A stretch of DNA of 64,000 bases from Brassicibacter mesophilus. Its GTDB lineage: Bacteria; Bacillota; Clostridia; Tissierellales; Proteiniboraceae. Below, piece after piece: positions 45,698 to 54,207 of the stretch (position 1 is its first letter; every line of letters starts with the position of its first letter). The translations under genes and the position numbers were made by a program. The stretch covers positions 1-64,000 of the forward strand of contig NZ_JBNPXI010000001.1 in the NCBI RefSeq assembly GCF_050433385.1, written 5' to 3'. The notes under the pieces were generated by a model. It did not search any database and was not told where the DNA came from. It saw nothing but the letters and a program-made list of their open reading frames with translations.

Positions 45698-46657
45698 CTA
45701 AACAACTTTATTATTCTCTACAGGAGTATTGATCTTAGATATTATTTGAGTTAGAATGTCATCAACATTTCTTCCCTTTAAGGAAGCATGTCCACTTAAC
45801 AGAAGTCTATGTACAAAAATAGGCCTAACTAGTGCCTTTACATCGTCAGGCAAAACATAATCTCTACCTTTTATAGCAGCATAAGCTTGAGAAGCTCTAA
45901 ACAAAGCCATACTACCCCTAGGACTTATACCTAGTTCTATTTCTTCATGTTCTCTAGTTGCTCTAACAATTTTTAGTATGTATTTTATGATCTCTTCATC
46001 TATAAATACATTAGTAAAGCAATGCCTTGCTTTAATTATATCTTCTGCATCTACTACAGAATTCAATTTTGTTATAGGATTATTGCTTTTAAATCGTAGA
46101 AGTATTTCTAACTCTTCATCAAAGCTTGGATATTCCATTGAAAGCTGCATATAAAATCTATCTAGTTGAGCTTCAGGTAAAGGGAATGTTCCACCAGTTT
46201 CTATTGGATTTTGAGTTGCTATAACAAAAAAAGGTTCTTTTAACTCATATGTTATTCCATCAACGCTTATTTGATGTTCTTCCATAGCTTCCAGTAAGCT
46301 GGATTGTGTTCTTGGGGTAGCTCTATTTATTTCATCAGCTAAAATAATTTGACTCATCAATGGCCCTTCTTTGAACTGAAATTCTCCCGCCTTCTGATTA
46401 TAAAAGTTAATTCCAATAATGTCAGAAGGAAGCAAATCAGGTGTAAACTGTATACGATTAAATGAACTATTTATAGATTTTGCTAGTGATTTTGCAAGCA
46501 TTGTTTTCCCTAGTCCCGGTACATCTTCTAGCAAAACATGTCCAGAGCATATCATTGAAGTCAATAGTAAATCAATAACATCGTCCTTTCCAACTATGAC
46601 TTGTTGTATATTAGCCTTAATTTTGCCAACCATATCTTTAATCTCACTTAGTTCCAT
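45698..46657 (-). CDS. MoxR-family AAA ATPase
   Basis: The 319-residue ATPase has Walker A DVPGLGKT (residues 45-52), Walker B ILADEINRATP, sensor ATQNPIE and GISPRGSMALFRASQAYA. MoxR proteins act as chaperones for complex assembly, here with DUF58 and DUF4129 proteins. The ATG follows GGGGGTACTTAAA; an upstream open extension of 36 codons is not used. It is the first gene of this unit. Confidence 0.94.
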   Translation of the reverse strand: MELSEIKDMVGKIKANIQQVIVGKDDVIDLLLTSMICSGHVLLEDVPGLGKTMLAKSLAKSINSSFNRIQFTPDLLPSDIIGINFYNQKAGEFQFKEGPLMSQIILADEINRATPRTQSSLLEAMEEHQISVDGITYELKEPFFVIATQNPIETGGTFPLPEAQLDRFYMQLSMEYPSFDEELEILLRFKSNNPITKLNSVVDAEDIIKARHCFTNVFIDEEIIKYILKIVRATREHEEIELGISPRGSMALFRASQAYAAIKGRDYVLPDDVKALVRPIFVHRLLLSGHASLKGRNVDDILTQIISKINTPVENNKVV

Positions 46658-46782
46658 TTTAAGTACCCCCATTTTTTGAATTTTCATGCTATTAACTACA
46701 TTATAGCAGTATTCAAAATAATAATTATTACAATATTTTTTACAAACATTAACAATTCGTAACAATATTAAATAAAAATAAA

Positions 46783-46802
46783 GGGATTAGATTTCTAATC
46801 CC
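46783..46802 (-). terminator. Terminator after the holin-like gene
   Basis: GGGATTAGA/TCTAATCCC is a tight hairpin, followed by CTTTATTTTTA on the minus strand. Confidence 0.7.
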
Positions 46803-46809
46803 CATTAAA

Positions 46810-47084
46810 TTATTTATTATCTTTCATTTTCTCTTTTCTATCTTCGAACTCTTGATATATATTTTTAGGTGCACTATAAAACCCTACAGATAATGCCCCT
46901 ATGAACAACCCAACTAAAATATCCTTCAACATATTATCTGGAAAAAAATAAGCTATTCCTATTATGATTCCAAAAACCATTGCAAAAAAGGGCTAAATTT
47001 TTTAGTTACACCTAATGTTACTACTATTTTAGTAAGAAACATTAGGATAGGGATTACTGATATATCATATATCTCAAATAGCAT
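46810..47084 (-). pseudogene. Phage-holin-like small membrane protein, frame-disrupted
   Basis: The start ATG follows AAGGGG and reads MLFEIYDISVIPILMFLTKI, then VTLGVTKKFSP before the frame ends in a stop. In the -1 frame the same protein continues FFAMVFGIIIGIAYFFP, then LVGLFIGALSVGFYSAPKN and a charged tail ending MKDNK. The joined product of about 91 residues has two to three membrane helices and resembles clostridial holin-family proteins. The junction AGCCCTTTTTTG contains C-CCT-TTT, a canonical -1 slippery heptamer, so programmed frameshifting is possible; a homopolymer indel is the simpler reading. Confidence 0.7.
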
Positions 47085-47166
47085 ATAACCCCTTCCCTTA
47101 TTTTCTACTATTATTATATAAGTTTGAGGGACTTATAGTACTATGAGCAATATAAATTTATAAAAG

Positions 47167-47325
47167 TTATTTGTTCCTCTTACGATACATTCTATTAAGT
47201 GAAAATATTAATAGTAAAATCCCAATAATTATATAGTCGTATCCAATAGCCTTATTTCCTCGTACAAAAGCTAGTCTAGTGCTTAAGGATATAAACACGC
47301 TACAATTTGTATTAAAAACAAACAA
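47167..47325 (-). CDS. Possible small single-span membrane protein
   Basis: A 52-codon frame from a TTG near GGGTG ends with the coding-like segment GNKAIGYDYIIIGILLLIFS and a basic tail (RMYRKRNK), a plausible membrane anchor. It lies 17 bases after the DUF4177 gene. There is no ATG and the start is weak, so this is a tentative call. Confidence 0.3.
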   Translation of the reverse strand: MFVFNTNCSVFISLSTRLAFVRGNKAIGYDYIIIGILLLIFSLNRMYRKRNK

Positions 47326-47341
47326 TTATTACACCCACTAT

Positions 47342-47527
47342 CTATTCTGTTGTTTCTTTTTTAAATACTGCAATTATATTTCTTGGGTTTTTCAAAGTAT
47401 TTAATTCAATTAATTCCCAGCCTTCATTACCTAGTTCATTAAGTCTTTTTTCATGCTCTTTTGTAAGCACTAACGATGTTACTCCATAAGCTCTAAAATT
47501 TTCTATTTTATATGCATATTTTTTCAT
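47342..47527 (-). CDS. DUF4177 domain protein
   Basis: The 61-residue protein has the DUF4177 pattern: a short beta strand start (KYAYKIENF), EHEKRLNELGNEGWELIEL and a closing strand IIAVFKKE. The ATG is behind GGGAGGTAATTACAT. Family function is unknown. It lies upstream of the small ORF and holin-like gene in the same orientation. Confidence 0.85.
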   Translation of the reverse strand: MKKYAYKIENFRAYGVTSLVLTKEHEKRLNELGNEGWELIELNTLKNPRNIIAVFKKETTE

Positions 47528-47805
47528 ATGTAATTACCTCCCAAAATATTATATCACAGTTTTTAAAAAAACTATTCAAAATTAGTTGAAATTTTTCGTA
47601 TGATGTCATAATTTAGTTGTTGAAATCTCAACATTTTTCCAGTAAAATATATTATGCTTACAAACAATTTGTACAGCTAATTTATGTATAAAAAACATAC
47701 TATATGTCATTTAATAAGTTAATACTACATATATTAATCTTAACAATAAGTACATAGACATTTTTATGCATTAATAACATTAACATGCTTGTAAGGAGGT
47801 TATTT
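47528..47805 (+). promoter_or_regulatory. Divergent upstream region with predicted sigma-A promoter
   Basis: This 278-base AT-rich gap lies between the DUF4177 gene and the plus-strand acidic protein. On the plus strand TTGAAA (47620-47625), a 17-base spacer and TAAAAT (47643-47648) form a good promoter. That would leave a leader of about 150 bases before the gene; no known riboswitch is evident in it. Confidence 0.5.
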
Positions 47806-48216
47806 ATGGATAGAATAAAAATTGAAGTAAGTGAGTTAAACAAACTATATGATGAAATTTACTATACTAGTTTAGAAGGTATAGAACAAGCTTTAGAAGT
47901 CATATCAAGTATTATATCAGAAAAAGAGTTCGAAGATTCAGGATACAGTGTATCTGTTTTTTCAGATATAGTAGACTCTATAATTAAAATATTAGACGAA
48001 ACAGCTGAAGTTATGGATAGTGAAGAACTATATGATGTAGGCAATTTTATCAGAGAAAAAGCTGATAGGATACATGCTGGTGAATTGGATGATGTTATTG
48101 AAAGCAACTATATGAATTGTTCTGATGATGACGAATATGATGATTATGACGATGAAGATACTTACGATACAAGTAATGAAGATTATGATGAGTTTGAAGA
48201 TTATGATGACTATTAA
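47806..48216 (+). CDS. Acidic-tailed protein of unknown function
   Basis: The 136-residue protein has a predicted helical body (residues 1-105) rich in Glu, Asp and Ile. It ends in about 28 residues made almost only of Asp, Glu and Tyr (DDDEYDDYDDEDTYDTS and a similar end). No family is recognised. The ATG lies six bases from AAGGAGG, and a 24-bp-arm hairpin terminates it, so expression is likely. Such tails suggest binding of cations or basic partners; that is inference. Confidence 0.8.
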   Translation: MDRIKIEVSELNKLYDEIYYTSLEGIEQALEVISSIISEKEFEDSGYSVSVFSDIVDSIIKILDETAEVMDSEELYDVGNFIREKADRIHAGELDDVIESNYMNCSDDDEYDDYDDEDTYDTSNEDYDEFEDYDDY

Positions 48217-48220
48217 AATC

Positions 48221-48273
48221 TTTAAATAAGCAAAAAGAAAACCTACACGAGGTTTTCTTTTTGCTTATTTAAA
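48221..48273. terminator. Long bidirectional terminator
   Basis: A perfect 24-base-pair inverted repeat (TTTAAATAAGCAAAAAGAAAACCT with its complement) with a five-base loop separates the convergent genes. It overlaps the last codons of the 48243-48836 gene. Confidence 0.9.
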
Positions 48274-48836
48274 GATAACATATAATCTATTGCATTTGCA
48301 GGTTTATAAAAATACTGTAAATTGAGTCCTACTCGTTTTTCATCAGTATACAATCTATTAAAAATTTGATAGATCATTTCATGTGTGTATGACTTGAATT
48401 CGTACTTTCTCAATCTTTCAATAAAAAAAGCTGCAAGCTCATCATCTATCTGATATATATCATAGTCACTTTGCTTAAATGCCGACTTTACATCTTCTGC
48501 CTCTAACAAGTCTAATTCTGCTAATTCATATAATCTTCCATACTGTCCACTTATATTGCTGACTAAGCTATTCCATTTCTTTAAACCGTCATTGTTTAGT
48601 TTGCAGGCTATTTTATCATTATCCTCCATTAACTTTATTAATAAAAACTTTGCACAATAATTGAATGCTGATTTTTGTAAAAATAAACAATACCAAGTTT
48701 CATCGTTTAACTGTTTATTTAACCCACTTTTAAGTCTAAACTTCTTAAGAATGCCTCGGTGGTCATATTTGTATTTCAAGCAGAAAAAATCAATAAATTC
48801 ATATAGGTCTATAGCAATCGAATTCAATATATCCAC
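48243..48836 (-). CDS. Protein resembling only the N-terminal region of N6-adenine DNA methylases
   Basis: The 197-residue helical protein is not clearly in a named family. Its middle (AFNYCAKFLLIKLMEDND) and end (THEMIYQIFNRLYTDEKR, then YFYKPANAIDYML at 175-187) follow the order and pattern of the helical domain before the catalytic core of large N6 methylases, in which a Y-x-P-x2-V-x-Y-M element precedes SAM motif I. Here the protein stops right there; no SAM or NPPY motif exists. It may be a truncated remnant or a stand-alone recognition domain. No methylase or nuclease is adjacent. Confidence 0.7.
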   Translation of the reverse strand: MDILNSIAIDLYEFIDFFCLKYKYDHRGILKKFRLKSGLNKQLNDETWYCLFLQKSAFNYCAKFLLIKLMEDNDKIACKLNNDGLKKWNSLVSNISGQYGRLYELAELDLLEAEDVKSAFKQSDYDIYQIDDELAAFFIERLRKYEFKSYTHEMIYQIFNRLYTDEKRVGLNLQYFYKPANAIDYMLSLNKQKENLV

Positions 48837-48982
48837 TAGAACACCTCCTTAAGTCATCTTTATTATTTCCATATTATAGCATTTCATACCACATTTAGCT
48901 TATATTTCTTATAATATTATACGCAGCTAGATATAAAATCGATAAGTTCAATATATAAAAGAAAAAAAAGAAGCAAAACCTT

Positions 48983-49663
48983 CTATATTGACCATTCTTT
49001 TATTTTATTTATGTCGAGAATAGTTATTTTTCTTCCACTTATTTTTAGTATCTTCTCTTTACTAAATTGACTTAATATTCTACTAACAGTTTCTCTCGAG
49101 GTCCCAGCTAGACTAGCTAATTCTTCTCTTGTTAAATTAACATTAAGCTCAATAACTCCATTTTTTAAATCGCCATACTTTTCAGATAGTCTTAGTAGCA
49201 TCTGAGATACTCTCACGTAAGTATCGTTTAGTGCCATATTTTTAATTTTAGCCTGTGCTTCCTGTAGTCTTTTGTTTAAAACCTTGATTATTTCTAAAGC
49301 CATATCCGGATTATTCTTTATGAGCATTTCAATATCATTGTTATTAATACAATAAATAACAGAGTCTTCAATAGCTGCAACAGTAGCTGGATTCATGCCG
49401 CCATTAAATAATGTAACTTCAGCAAATATTTTGCCAGCATCTTTAATATCTAAAATAATTTCTCTACCATCACTTGAAGTCTTATAAATTTTAACTTTTC
49501 CTGTTTTTATTATATATATTGCCTCGCCTTTATTGCCTTCAGATATTACAAGAGCTCCTTTTTTATAAAATCTTTCTTTTGCAATATTTTCAAGTTTCTT
49601 TAAATCAGCCTCTAAGAGTTGAGAAAAGATGGGAACATTTTTAAGGTATTCAATAAAGTCCAT
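48983..49663 (-). CDS. Crp/Fnr-family transcriptional regulator
   Basis: The 226-residue regulator has an N-terminal cyclic-nucleotide-binding fold (GNKGEAIYIIKTGKVKIY, FAEVTLFNGG) and a C-terminal HTH_Crp (LTREELASLAGTSRETVSRI). It lacks an FNR-type cysteine cluster, so it is probably not an iron-sulfur oxygen sensor. Effector unknown. It lies 131 bases after the glutamate aminomutase gene on the same strand and may or may not regulate it. Confidence 0.92.
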   Translation of the reverse strand: MDFIEYLKNVPIFSQLLEADLKKLENIAKERFYKKGALVISEGNKGEAIYIIKTGKVKIYKTSSDGREIILDIKDAGKIFAEVTLFNGGMNPATVAAIEDSVIYCINNNDIEMLIKNNPDMALEIIKVLNKRLQEAQAKIKNMALNDTYVRVSQMLLRLSEKYGDLKNGVIELNVNLTREELASLAGTSRETVSRILSQFSKEKILKISGRKITILDINKIKEWSI

Positions 49664-49765
49664 GACATCACCTATTTCGATTTTTTATTTTTTACAAAAT
49701 ATATGTAAATAATATTATACTAAATAGCCTACAAAATATATACTATCTACGTTTCAAAAAATAAA

Positions 49766-49787
49766 GGCTAGAGACAACACTCTAACC
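49766..49787 (-). terminator. Terminator after aminomutase
   Basis: On the minus strand GGTTAGAG/CTCTAGCC forms a stem with one G-T pair, followed by TTTATTTTTTG. Confidence 0.75.
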
Positions 49788-49793
49788 TATTAT

Positions 49794-51056
49794 TTAATAG
49801 ACATCCTTTATATCTACTGTTGGATGATTTTCATATTTTATAACTTTACCCTCCCAGGTTCTAAACATTATATAATCTTTTCCACGCGATATTAAATATT
49901 GAGGTAAAATTGGTGTTTTCCCTTGGCCCTTAGGTGCATTTACAATATAAGTAGGAATAGCCATCCCTGAAGTGTATCCTCTTAAATACTCCATGATCTC
50001 TAACCCGTCATCAATGGAAGTATTAAAATGCGCTGTTCCTTTCACATGTTTAGCATGGAAAATATAATATGGTTTAACTCTTATCTTCAACAATTCATGA
50101 TTTAAACATCTCATTACAAACTTGTCATTATTTACACCATTTAATAGTACAGCTTGATTTCCAAGTGGAATTCCCGCATTAGCTAATCTTTCACAAGCTT
50201 CCTTAGATTCTTTAGTTATTTCTTTAGGATGGTTAAAATGAGTGTTCAAATAGACAGGATGGTACTTCTTTAGCATATTGACTAATTCATCATCTATTCT
50301 CTGTGGCATAGTTACAGGTGTTCTAGATCCTATTCTAATATATTCTACATGTGGAATTTCTTTTAACTCCTTTAATATCCATTCAAGTCTATCAGTAGGT
50401 AAGGTTAAAGGATCTCCACCGGTTATAAGTATATCTCTTATTTCATTATTGTTTTTAATATATTCGATAGATTGTTTAATAACCTCAGTACTCTTGTGTT
50501 CATCTTGTTGTCCAATATTTCTTCTGCGTTGACAGTGCCTACAATACATAGCACATTCGTTAGTAACGTTTATTATCAGTCTATCTGGGTATCTACGAGT
50601 TATACTTCCAGCTGGATTTGTATATTCCTCTGCCATAGGATCATTATCACCAGAATCCTCAACAATTTCAATTACAGAGGGAATAGCTAATAATCTTATT
50701 GTATCATATTTATCGTCCGTATCCATAAGGCTCGCATAGTAAGGCGATATAGCCCATCTATACTTTTTCCCAACTTTAGATATAAGTTTTTTCTCTACTT
50801 CTGAAAGATTTATTATTTTACTTAGAGTCTCTGCATCACTTATTCTATTAGTTAGCTGCCACTTATAATTACTCCAATCTTCTTCACTTCCTCCAAGTAC
50901 ATCTAATATCCTTCTTTTAGATTCATTTATTTTGTCAGCTAGTTCTAGTCCCTTTGGAATTTCGTCCTTAATATCTAAATAATCTTGAATTTTAGTCTTT
51001 AAATCCTCTGCTCTCTTTAAAGATATTAATTTTTTTCTACTAATTCTTTCTTCCAT
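49794..51056 (-). CDS. eam: Glutamate 2,3-aminomutase (KamA-family radical SAM/PLP enzyme)
   Basis: The 420-residue protein has the radical-SAM motif C168-x3-C172-x2-C175 (CAMYCRHC), ITGGDPL and a PLP lysine region near the end (NAPKGQGKTPI, Lys380 by alignment). In lysine 2,3-aminomutase two aspartates bind the substrate epsilon-amino group (QCD and VDAP in C. subterminale). Here they are Lys336 (HAK) and Asn373 (VNAP), exactly the pair that defines glutamate 2,3-aminomutase. It likely makes beta-glutamate, an osmolyte. No ablB acetyltransferase follows, which agrees. Confidence 0.88.
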   Translation of the reverse strand: MEERISRKKLISLKRAEDLKTKIQDYLDIKDEIPKGLELADKINESKRRILDVLGGSEEDWSNYKWQLTNRISDAETLSKIINLSEVEKKLISKVGKKYRWAISPYYASLMDTDDKYDTIRLLAIPSVIEIVEDSGDNDPMAEEYTNPAGSITRRYPDRLIINVTNECAMYCRHCQRRRNIGQQDEHKSTEVIKQSIEYIKNNNEIRDILITGGDPLTLPTDRLEWILKELKEIPHVEYIRIGSRTPVTMPQRIDDELVNMLKKYHPVYLNTHFNHPKEITKESKEACERLANAGIPLGNQAVLLNGVNNDKFVMRCLNHELLKIRVKPYYIFHAKHVKGTAHFNTSIDDGLEIMEYLRGYTSGMAIPTYIVNAPKGQGKTPILPQYLISRGKDYIMFRTWEGKVIKYENHPTVDIKDVY

Positions 51057-51347
51057 TCAACGCACTCCTTTCAAATTAATGTAATATCTATATTTTTCCA
51101 GTTGGATGACATAAAAAGGTATATTGGAATTATTCCCATAAAATAATAATTTATAAGATTACATCTCATAACAGAATAAAAATAAATATTAGAAAATATT
51201 ATTTAAAAAGGGTATTTGAGAAAAATCGATTGACCCATAAGTAAGATATGATTTAAATGAAATGTATTTAAATGATTAAAATGTTGTACCATTTATTTTA
51301 TACCAACTACAACACTTTGTCAATGTATAGTCAAGGAGGTTTTGTAT
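51057..51347. other. Divergent intergenic region
   Basis: These 290 AT-rich bases separate the aminomutase from a plus-strand gene. TTGACC at about 51231 with an AT-rich -10 near 51254 (TTAAAT) is a weak promoter candidate for the plus gene. No gene or RNA was seen. Confidence 0.45.
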
Positions 51348-52346
51348 TTGAAGGGGTTTAAAAGTATTTTGATTATTATATTATTTCTATTTTGCATCTT
51401 TTTGGGAAATATATATTATGAGTCAAAAACAGAACATGTAGTTTTTTATGATATAATTCCGCTTAAAAGTAATCTTCGTACTAAGCTTATTGATAATTTT
51501 TTTTCTAATGATGAATCATTAAAGACAGCCGCACGAAAGCAGATAAAAGAAATTGTTTTAAAAGACTTAGAATATAATAATTGGATTGATTATTCTGATT
51601 ACATTGAAATGCTCATATACCCCATTGACGTATATGGCGATAGTAATGAAGAACTCATAATTGCATTGAACATTTCAAAAGATACAGGTGTAATAGGAAT
51701 TTATAAAAAATATAACGAAATGTATGTTTTAAATGATAAAATTGATAATCTAACCAATATAAATAATGTCATGTCTATCAAAAATAATAAAAAAAATAAA
51801 GCTTTTATAATATTAGATCAAACATTAGACGAAAATACAGGGGCTTTCTTTACTGATAATTATATTCAGATATTTACAAAGCTAGACTCAGGCTTCAAGG
51901 AGGTATTTAGACAATCATTAGACTACAGCGCATTTTACTATGAAAAATGGACTAATCCTTCACACGAAAATCCTAAATGGTATAAAATAACAGAAAGAAG
52001 TGTAATAGATAATATATCTAATGACCATGAAAATATTACATTGTTCATATCTAAAACAATCTTAAAATACAAAGGAACTTCTAATAATGAAGATAATATC
52101 CCTAGTGATTTTAAATTAGTAGATCAAAAAAATTTTGAAATAAAATACTCGTGGAGTAATAAATACAATGCTTTCATAATTGGTGAAGGTGAGCTTATTG
52201 CTAACAAGCAAACTGTAGGTATCTTAGAAGATACCTCTCAAACTGTAGATTATCTATTGAATTTAGCTGGTAAATACTATAAAGTGATAGATAAGAACAA
52301 CAATGTTTTATATATAAGCGAAGACGAGATTAAAACTTTTCAATAG
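51348..52346 (+). CDS. Membrane-anchored protein of unknown function
   Basis: The 332-residue protein has one N-terminal hydrophobic anchor (residues 5-20, ILIIILFLFCIFLG) and a long hydrophilic, probably extracytoplasmic part. No known domain is recognised. The body is rich in Asn, Asp and Lys; a segment YPIDVYGDSNEELIIALNIS resembles the FG-GAP-like strand of secreted clostridial proteins (weak). The TTG start is eight bases from GGAGG. The alaX gene follows 18 bases later. Confidence 0.75.
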   Translation: MKGFKSILIIILFLFCIFLGNIYYESKTEHVVFYDIIPLKSNLRTKLIDNFFSNDESLKTAARKQIKEIVLKDLEYNNWIDYSDYIEMLIYPIDVYGDSNEELIIALNISKDTGVIGIYKKYNEMYVLNDKIDNLTNINNVMSIKNNKKNKAFIILDQTLDENTGAFFTDNYIQIFTKLDSGFKEVFRQSLDYSAFYYEKWTNPSHENPKWYKITERSVIDNISNDHENITLFISKTILKYKGTSNNEDNIPSDFKLVDQKNFEIKYSWSNKYNAFIIGEGELIANKQTVGILEDTSQTVDYLLNLAGKYYKVIDKNNNVLYISEDEIKTFQ

Positions 52347-52364
52347 TAACTCAGAGGTGATAAA

Positions 52365-53564
52365 ATGACTGAAAGATTATATCTTAATAATCCATATTTA
52401 AGAGAGATTAATGCCAAGGTTGTCAAAAAAGAATATTCTAATGGAAAATTTTACATTACACTAAATCGTACTATATTTTACCCTCACTTATCTGGTGGAC
52501 AACCTAGAGATAAAGGGAGCATAGGAGGAGTAGAAGTTATTGATGTATATGAGGATGGTAATGATATAATTCATATAGTTGAAGATAATATTACTTCGAA
52601 TACCGTCAATCTAAATATTGATTGGGATACGAGGTTTGACCATATGCAACAGCATACTGGCCAACATCTACTGTCGGCCGTTTTTGCAAAACTCTATAAC
52701 GCTAAAACTGTAGGATTTCATCTTGGAAGCGAATATGTATATATAGATGTAACGATACCTAGCCTTACTGACAACGATTTAGAGAAGATAGAGAGGTTTG
52801 CCAATGAAGTAATTTATTCTAACTTTTCAATTAAAACCTATATTGTCGATAAAACACAAGCATCACAATTGCCCTTAAGAAAGCAACCAAAAGTCGAATC
52901 AAATATCAGAATTGTAGAAATTGACAACATTGATTTCTCTCCATGCGCAGGTACTCACCACAGAAGAATTGGAGAAGTAGGAATCTTAAAAATAAGAAAG
53001 TGGGAAAAATATAAAGGTAATATAAGAGTAGAGTTTGTATGTGGTAATAGAGCATTAAAGGACTATACTTGGAAAAATACTATTATTAATAATATCTCTA
53101 CCCTACTGTCAGCAAAAGACATCAGCACTTTTAATAGTGTTGAAAAATTATACAATGATTATAAAAATTTAGAAAAAGAAAATAAAGAAATTAAAGAAGA
53201 ATTGTTTAACTACAAAAGCAAAGAATTAATAAATGACAGTATGTTTTTTAATGGAGTCAAATTAATAAAGAAAACCTTTAGTAATTCGGATCTTAAAGAA
53301 GTAAAGTTTTTGACTTCTAAAATCTTATCTTGCGATGATATAGTATGTGTATTTGGAGTAATAGAACAAGATAAATGTCAAATAATTTTAGGCAGATCAG
53401 AAAATATACAAGTTGATATGAGAGAAATTCTTAATGCTTCAATTAGCTATATTGATGGACGTGGGGGAGGAAGCCAACAATTAGTCCAAGGTGGAGGAAC
53501 AAATATAAGTGGACTAAACAGTTGTATCGAGAACTGTTTGTCCTTAATCAAAGAAGCAATATAA
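52365..53564 (+). CDS. Alanyl-tRNA editing protein AlaX-L
   Basis: The 399-residue free-standing editing protein deacylates Ser- or Gly-charged tRNA-Ala. It has an N-terminal tRNA-binding fold (FYPHLSGGQPRDKGSIGG) and zinc ligands in HMQQHTGQHLLSAVF and CAGTHHRRIGEVG. A coiled coil is at about 265-290, then a DHHA1 domain ending GRGGGSQQLVQGGG. The ATG is behind CAGAGGTGATAAA. AlaX-L (with DHHA1) is the long type. Confidence 0.95.
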   Translation: MTERLYLNNPYLREINAKVVKKEYSNGKFYITLNRTIFYPHLSGGQPRDKGSIGGVEVIDVYEDGNDIIHIVEDNITSNTVNLNIDWDTRFDHMQQHTGQHLLSAVFAKLYNAKTVGFHLGSEYVYIDVTIPSLTDNDLEKIERFANEVIYSNFSIKTYIVDKTQASQLPLRKQPKVESNIRIVEIDNIDFSPCAGTHHRRIGEVGILKIRKWEKYKGNIRVEFVCGNRALKDYTWKNTIINNISTLLSAKDISTFNSVEKLYNDYKNLEKENKEIKEELFNYKSKELINDSMFFNGVKLIKKTFSNSDLKEVKFLTSKILSCDDIVCVFGVIEQDKCQIILGRSENIQVDMREILNASISYIDGRGGGSQQLVQGGGTNISGLNSCIENCLSLIKEAI

Positions 53565-53675
53565 CTTATGCCATAGATAGCATACTATTTTCCAATGATG
53601 AATAATATATACTGGAGACATTTAACTTCTATTTGCTTTTATCAAGAAACTATTTGAAATATTGGGAGGAATTTA

Positions 53676-54149
53676 ATGAAAGAAATAGTTATAAAAAAGC
53701 TAGAAGAAAGAGGAGTCAAAATTCGTGATATAGCAGAATTAGTATATGATCTACAAAAAGGATACGTAAAAATGACTTTAGATGATGCTATTGAAAACGT
53801 AGAAAAGGTCCTTACTAAAAGAGAAGTACAAAATGCAGTATTAACCGGAATTCAGCTTGATATTCTAGCAGAAAATAACTTAATCGAGGAACCTCTTCTT
53901 TCCATAATTAAAAAGGATGAATCTTTATACGGTATTGACGAAATACTTGCACTTAGTATAACTAATATTTATGGTTCCATAGGCTTTACTAATTATGGAT
54001 ATCTAGATAAGCTCAAACTAGGCATAATAGGTGAAGTAGATAGAATCGGGAAAGAAAGTGGAAAAGTAAATACTTTTCTTGATGATTTGATAGGCGGTAT
54101 CGCTGCCGCTGCATGTGCAAGAATTGCCCATGCAAACAGTGACGTATAA
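53676..54149 (+). CDS. PgpA-like YutG-family protein
   Basis: The 157-residue protein matches YutG/phosphatidylglycerophosphatase-A-like proteins (RGVKIRDIAELVYDLQKGY, KREVQNAVLTGIQLD, LYGIDEILALSITNIYGSIG). Family members hydrolyse phosphatidylglycerol phosphate or related lipids; the exact activity of this group is not certain. The ATG follows TTGGGAGGAATTTA. It lies alone, convergent with pepP. Confidence 0.85.
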   Translation: MKEIVIKKLEERGVKIRDIAELVYDLQKGYVKMTLDDAIENVEKVLTKREVQNAVLTGIQLDILAENNLIEEPLLSIIKKDESLYGIDEILALSITNIYGSIGFTNYGYLDKLKLGIIGEVDRIGKESGKVNTFLDDLIGGIAAAACARIAHANSDV

Positions 54150-54167
54150 AATGATAATTTTGTCTCA

Positions 54168-54207
54168 AAAAACAAAGTGAATGTGTATACACATTCACTT
54201 TGTTTTT
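54168..54207. terminator. Perfect bidirectional terminator yutG-like / pepP
   Basis: A perfect palindrome with 20-base arms (AAAACAAAGTGAATGTGTAT and its complement) lies between the two convergent genes, with T- and A-runs outside. It overlaps the pepP stop region. Confidence 0.9.

Noticed and set aside
49794..51056. Annotation as lysine 2,3-aminomutase (kamA/ablA)
   Set aside because: The lysine-binding aspartates are replaced by Lys336 and Asn373, and no ablB follows.
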